Assembly (NCBI GenBank): GCA_050084985.1
Contig: JBITNC010000001.1
Coordinates: forward strand, 193,006,001 to 193,070,000
Direction: 5' to 3'
Source of the DNA: Nageia nagi
Taxonomy: Eukaryota > Pinophyta
Length of the DNA stretch: 64,000 bases
Of the stretch, positions 59,390 through 64,000 are shown piece after piece. The first letter of the stretch is position 1; each line of letters starts with the position of its first letter. Both the position numbers and the translations under genes were made by a program. Under the pieces are notes generated by a model. It saw nothing but the letters and a program-made list of their open reading frames with translations. It made no database searches and was not told the origin of the DNA.

Positions 59390-60420
59390 TGAAAATTACT
59401 TAACAAGATGCATGATGAAGACATAAGTTGGACTATAACGATTAGAGGATAAATGCACAAAATATATATGTTGAAAGGGATCATGACTTGTTTGAAAAAA
59501 TGCCTCATCAAGATGCAATATCATGGAATCCAATGATCCTAGGATATGCACAAAATTGATATTATGAAAATACTCTAGTAAATTTTAAATAAATGTAATT
59601 ATTATGTGTAAAGATAAACTTTGCAACCTTTTCCAATAGTGTTACAATACATACCACCATGGGAGCTCTCAAAAAAGGTATGAACATCCATTAAAGAGTA
59701 GGTGAAAATGGATTCTCATTGAATGTTATAGTTGTGAACACCCTAATAGACATGTACACAAAATGTAGAAGAATATGTGAGGCCCAAGAATTGTTTGACA
59801 AGATGCATGATGCACATACAATTTCATAGACTATAATGATTGGAGGATATGTAATTCATGGCTATTGTAAGTATGCCTAGTGGATGATGGTATAACCTTT
59901 GTATGTGTTTTATTTGCATGCAAGGATTTATGTATAGTGGATCATGGCCATAAATAATTTAATAACATAAGTAACATTTATTGCATTATTCATTGTATGA
60001 ATAATTATACATGCATTGTACCTTCTTGGTTGTGCATCCTATCTTGAGAAAGCTTTAAAATTTATTCTTAAGATGCACATAAAACCACAATTGGATGTAT
60101 GGATGTGTTTTATTGGTGCTTGTAGATCATATAATAATGTAGGAATAGGGGAATATGTGACAACAATAATTTTGTTTATTGAAGCCTAGAAATGCTTCAT
60201 CTTATGTTCTTTAAAATAATTATTTTGAATTGGGCATCTCAGATGTTGTTCAAAGAGTAATGAAATTGATGAAATATTCCTGAATAAAGAAGATACCTAT
60301 AAGTACTTGGATTGAAGTTGACAAAGGGATACATTCTTTTCTTATAGGATACAAATCATACCCACAAACACATGATATCAATATGATATATGCCAAATAT
60401 AATACCTATATTTTTTAATA
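59390..60420 (+). pseudogene. PPR (PLS-type) pseudogene with E domain
   Basis: Repeats are visible in order: LNKMHDEDISWTITIRG, YVERDHDLFEKMPHQDAISW then NPMILGYAQN (59470-59560), HTTMGALKKGMNIH, then VVNTLIDMYTKCRRI, AQELFDKMHD and TIMIGGYVIHG. The end-domain text follows: LKFILKMHIKPQLDVWMCFI, GACRSYNNVGIGE (about 60100-60150), and WIEVDKGIHSFLIGYKSYPQ (60308-60367). E domains of this kind occur in organellar RNA-editing factors. No DYW domain is seen. Many stops and frameshifts. Confidence 0.85.
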
Positions 60421-60507
60421 CTATGATTTCAACTTATGGATATTTGTGAAAGATTTATTTTTTAATACTACCATTTTATAGTATTGAACTATTTTTTAGG
60501 AATCCTA

Positions 60508-61085
60508 TACAATTATAGAGTGATCCCATAGTTGTATTGCAATTAGAAAAGGATCCATGCATAACAAGAAAGCAAGGATACTATAGTTGTATTACAGGTA
60601 GGCAAGGATACCATAGTTATATTTAATACCATGATTCTATAGTTATATTCTAGGTAGTTAAAGATCCATGTATAACAAAAAGGAAAGGATTTTGTAGTTT
60701 TATTGCAAGAATATAAGGATCATGTAGTTGTATTGGCTACCATGATCTTATTATTTTATTGCAAGTAGGAAAGGATCCATTCATAATAGGCAAGAAAGGA
60801 TCCATAGTTGTATTGACTACCATGATCCTATAGTTGTATTATAGGTAGACAAGGATCCATGCATATAAGGTAGGTAAGGAACCCATAATTGTATTATAGG
60901 CAAGAAAGGATCCCATAATTGTATTAACTATGATGAGCCCATAGTTGTGTTGACTACCATTATCCCGTAGTTGTATTGCAAGCATACAAGGATCTATGCA
61001 TAATAGGAAGGCAAGGATCCCATAGTTGTATTGAATACTATGATCCTATAGTTGTATTGTAGGTAGATAAGGATCCATGCATAAC
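60508..61085. repeat. Degenerate tandem field of GATCC-ATAGTTGTATT units
   Basis: About 14 copies of a core like CATAGTTGTATTG alternate with AGGCAAGGATCCATGCATAA segments at irregular spacing. It begins about 90 bp after the PPR pseudogene and runs directly into the next repeat field. Confidence 0.8.
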
Positions 61086-61720
61086 AACTTGATAGATATG
61101 TATACAAAATGTGGGAGCATTAATACGATAAGGGTTTTATTTGAACAAAATGGGGTATGGAAAAATAACTAGATGTGGGTTTCTTTCACATGAAATTATG
61201 ATAACAACCCTCATAGACATGCAAAATATGGTAGCATTAATACAATAAGGGTTTTGATTAAACAAAATGGGTCAAGGAAAAATAACTAGATGTTGGTTCC
61301 TTTTGCATGAAATTGTGATAACAATCTTAATAGACATGTATATAAAATGTGGGAGCATTAATATGTAAAGGGTTTTATTTGAACAAAATGGGGCATGGAT
61401 AAATAACTAGATGTGGGTTTCTTTTGCATGAAATTATGATAACATTCTTGATATACTTGTATGCAAAATTTGGGAGCATTAAGATGCTAAGGGTTTTTTT
61501 TAAACAAAATGGGGCATGGAAAAATAACTATATATGTGTTTCTTTCACATGAACTATGAAAATAACTCTGCTAAACATGTATGGAAAATGGGGCATGGAA
61601 AAATGGGATTTTGGGAATGGAAAAATAACCATATGTGGATTTCTTTCACATGAAACTATGATAATAACATTTCTAATCATGTATGCAAAATAGAGCATGG
61701 AAAAAATGAGGTTTTGTTTG
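61086..61720 (+). repeat. ~120-bp tandem repeat derived from a PPR fragment
   Basis: Units start near 61090, 61210, 61330, 61450, 61570 and 61680. The first encodes NLIDMYTKCGSINTIRVLFE then QN, a PPR helix pair, followed by non-PPR text (GTATGGAAAAATAACTAGATG). Later units lose the coding match step by step. Confidence 0.82.
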
Positions 61721-62339
61721 CTTCATACCTTGACTAGCTAGTGATGGACCCATCCACATTGTGCTTCATTCTTTCTATGCCTTCGTTGCCCTCTTTTCTT
61801 GGGTTTGCTATAATTTAATTACTGGTATCATATTACACCAAAAAATATTATATGGTTGTGTTGGGTATTTAGATGAAGCAAAAGATAATGCTATGACTTT
61901 GTACCTTGATCGATGTGGTGATGGAGTCATCCTCATCCTCTTTTCCTATAGTTTAGTACCCTCATCAATTTGTAGGATATGGTGATAGATACTTTCCTAC
62001 TCATTACCCTCTTCATTTGGATCTCCTAGTGATCTATCAGAGTGAGCTCTATCAAGGGGAGTGGGAAGTGCCAAACAAAGTTTAGGTAAGCCACCAAATT
62101 TTACAATGTAACTACCCATTTTTTTTTTTGAAGGTGGTTAATGTTTATAGTTCTTATGAACTACCATTATATTACATTTTAGGTCAGTTCATTACCACCA
62201 TAAAAAATCACCTTATATATTCATAAAATGACAATTCTAAATAACTTATCAAAAATACCATTTATCGTAATATAAAATGGCAATTTTAAGCCATCATTAG
62301 GTAACCATTGTAAATTAGTTATCTTAGAAGCCCAATTTT
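61721..62339. other. Spacer between PPR relics
   Basis: AT-rich. An open stretch at 61761-61985 has no recognised similarity. Nothing else is identified. Confidence 0.4.
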
Positions 62340-64000
62340 GATATAGTGTATTTGTAATGCTTCTATTCCTATTAAGGAATTCACAACCATAGCATAAAAT
62401 GCAAAACCATTTTCAACTACTCTTTAAAGAATGTTCATACCTTCTTATAGAGATCTTGTGGTGGCACATGTTGAAAGAATGCTAGTAATGGCTACAAAAT
62501 TTGGCTTTACATCTAAAAATTGCATCTACTTAAAAGTATTTAGATACTTTTTAGAAAACTAATTTTGTGCATATTGTGCAATCATTGCATTCCATGACAC
62601 TGTGTTTAGATGTTATTAAGCAACTCTTAAGCCTTGTGTATTTTTCCAAATTTTGCATACATTCCTATCATGGCTCTCACAACCATAACATTTGATGCAA
62701 AACCATTTTCAAATACTCTTTGATGGATGTCCATACCTTATTCTAGAGCTCCCATGGTGGAATATCCTAGAAGAATGTTGGAAATGGTTACAAATTTTAG
62801 ATTTACATCTAATAATTACATCATATTAACAATCTCTAGAGCCTTTTTAGCAAACCAATTTTGTGCAAAGTTTACAATCATTGTATTCCATGAAATTTTA
62901 TCTACATCTTGTTAAACAATTCTTAGGCCTTATGTATTCTTCCATATTTTACATACATTCCTATCAAGGCTTTCAAAACCATAATATTCAATGGAAAACC
63001 ATTTTCAACTACTCTTTGAAAGATGTCCATACCTTCTTCTAGAGCTCTTGTGATGGCACATGCTAGAAGAATGTTGGAAAAGGTTATAGAGTTTGGCTTT
63101 ACATCTGATAATTTTATTTGCTTAAAAGTATCTAGAGCCTTTTAACAAAAATAATTTTGTACATATCCTATGATCAATTTTTTTTCATAAAACTATCTCT
63201 GCATCTTGCTAAATAATTTTTGATCCTTTTGTATTATTCAACATTTTGTATGCATGCCTATTAGGAGTTTCACAACCATAATATTTAATGTAAAACCATT
63301 TTTAACTACTCTTTGACAAATGTCCATACCTTCTTCTAAAGCTCCCATGGTGGCACATGCTGGAATAATGTTGGAAAAGGTTACAAATTTTGGCTTTACA
63401 TCTAATAATTGCATTTGCTTAAAAGTATTTAGAGCCTTTCAGAAAACCAATTTTATGCATATTTTATGATCCTTACATTCAATGAAATTGTATCTGCATC
63501 TTGTTATACAATTCTCAAGCCTTGTGTATTCTTCCATATTTTGCATAATTTATATCAAGGATTTCACAACCATAACATTTGTTATAAAATCATTTTCAAC
63601 TACTCTTTGATGGATGTTCGTACCTTATTCTAGAGTTCCCATGGTGGCACATGCTAGAAGAATGCTAATAAAGGATACAAAGTTTGGATTTACCTCTGAT
63701 AATTGAATTTGCTTAAAAGTATTTGGAGCCTTTTGATAAAACTAATTTTGTGCATATCCTACGATCATTACATTCCATGAAACTATCTTTACATCTTGTT
63801 AAATAATTATCATTCCTTGTGTATTCTCCCATATTTTACACACATGGCTATCAAGGCTTTCACAACCACAACATTCAATGTAAAACCATTTTCAATGACT
63901 CTTTGAAATGTGTCAATACTTTCTTCTAGATATCCCATGGTAGCACATGCTAGAAGAATGTTGATAAAGGTTATAGAGTTTGGATTTACATCTAAAAATT
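62340..64000 (-). pseudogene. PPR pseudogene of nearly identical PLS triplets, running off the window
   Basis: On the minus strand a ~297-bp (99-codon) unit recurs. The marker that reads ACATMGALEEGMDIH lies at about 62460, 62753, 63050, 63347, 63641 and 63937. Each unit follows the PLS order: TMGALEEGMDIHQRVV, NVMVV..LI.MYAK, KMQ.DTIS, then Q..LNTFKQMQLLDVKP and FVTFSNI. Stops and frameshifts are spread over all copies, so it is dead. Its repeat text is very close to that of the + strand PPR relic at 59390-60420, so both come from one subfamily. Confidence 0.85.

Noticed and set aside
62727-62915. Forward-strand open frame of 62 codons
   Set aside because: It lies opposite the reverse-strand PPR triplets and is a shadow of them.

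Overview
Nuclear DNA of a seed plant, most likely a gymnosperm (inference). The window is AT-rich, holds one intact housekeeping gene with long introns, and is otherwise mostly old nested retrotransposons and decayed pentatricopeptide-repeat (PPR) genes of the PLS type that is greatly expanded in conifers. No tRNA, rRNA or CRISPR array was recognised.

Layout. 40-9097: a broken Ty1/copia element (copia-1) on the + strand, with a full 5' LTR, a 3.5 kb leader carrying GC-rich cargo and a PPR fragment, gag-pol with a frameshift and six stops, a 3' untranslated array of seven hairpins, and a truncated 3' LTR. 9103-10443: a reverse-strand LINE remnant whose broken end is folded back as a ~110 bp inverted duplication at the LTR break. 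11558-20268: the only intact gene, CCT2 (chaperonin CCT subunit beta), 11 coding exons, 527 codons, + strand. 21076-25760 and 33060-35916: two related copies of a composite fossil (reverse copia RT followed by forward gypsy gag). 26203-28591: copia-2, two LTRs with a 5-bp target duplication but almost all of the interior lost. 28600-32550: a reverse-strand L1-like LINE fossil.

37000-~55050: a large Ty3/gypsy element of Tat type on the + strand: gag, protease, RT, RNase H, a second archaeal-type RNase H, integrase and, downstream, an antisense plant-mobile-domain (PMD) ORF. All are decayed. It is interrupted by copia-3 (38894-42969, reverse strand, non-coding, perfect 5-bp target duplication, with a 37-bp-period GC hairpin array) and by a 1.4 kb insert with a 15-bp direct repeat. 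57420-59160: an unrecognised reverse-strand coding relic with coiled-coil character. 59390-60420: a + strand PPR pseudogene with an E domain. 60508-61720: two tandem-repeat fields, the second built from a PPR helix fragment. 62340-64000: a reverse-strand PPR pseudogene made of nearly identical ~297-bp PLS triplets, running off the window.

How it fits together: only CCT2 looks functional. Everything else records element insertion, nesting, internal deletion by short homology, and tandem amplification. The three copia elements appear to be one family (shared untranslated regions, shared LTR palindrome) and show three stages: nearly full length but dead, internally deleted, and coding-free. The most unusual signals are two hairpin arrays inside this family, one showing paired compensatory changes, and the antisense PMD ORF of the Tat element.
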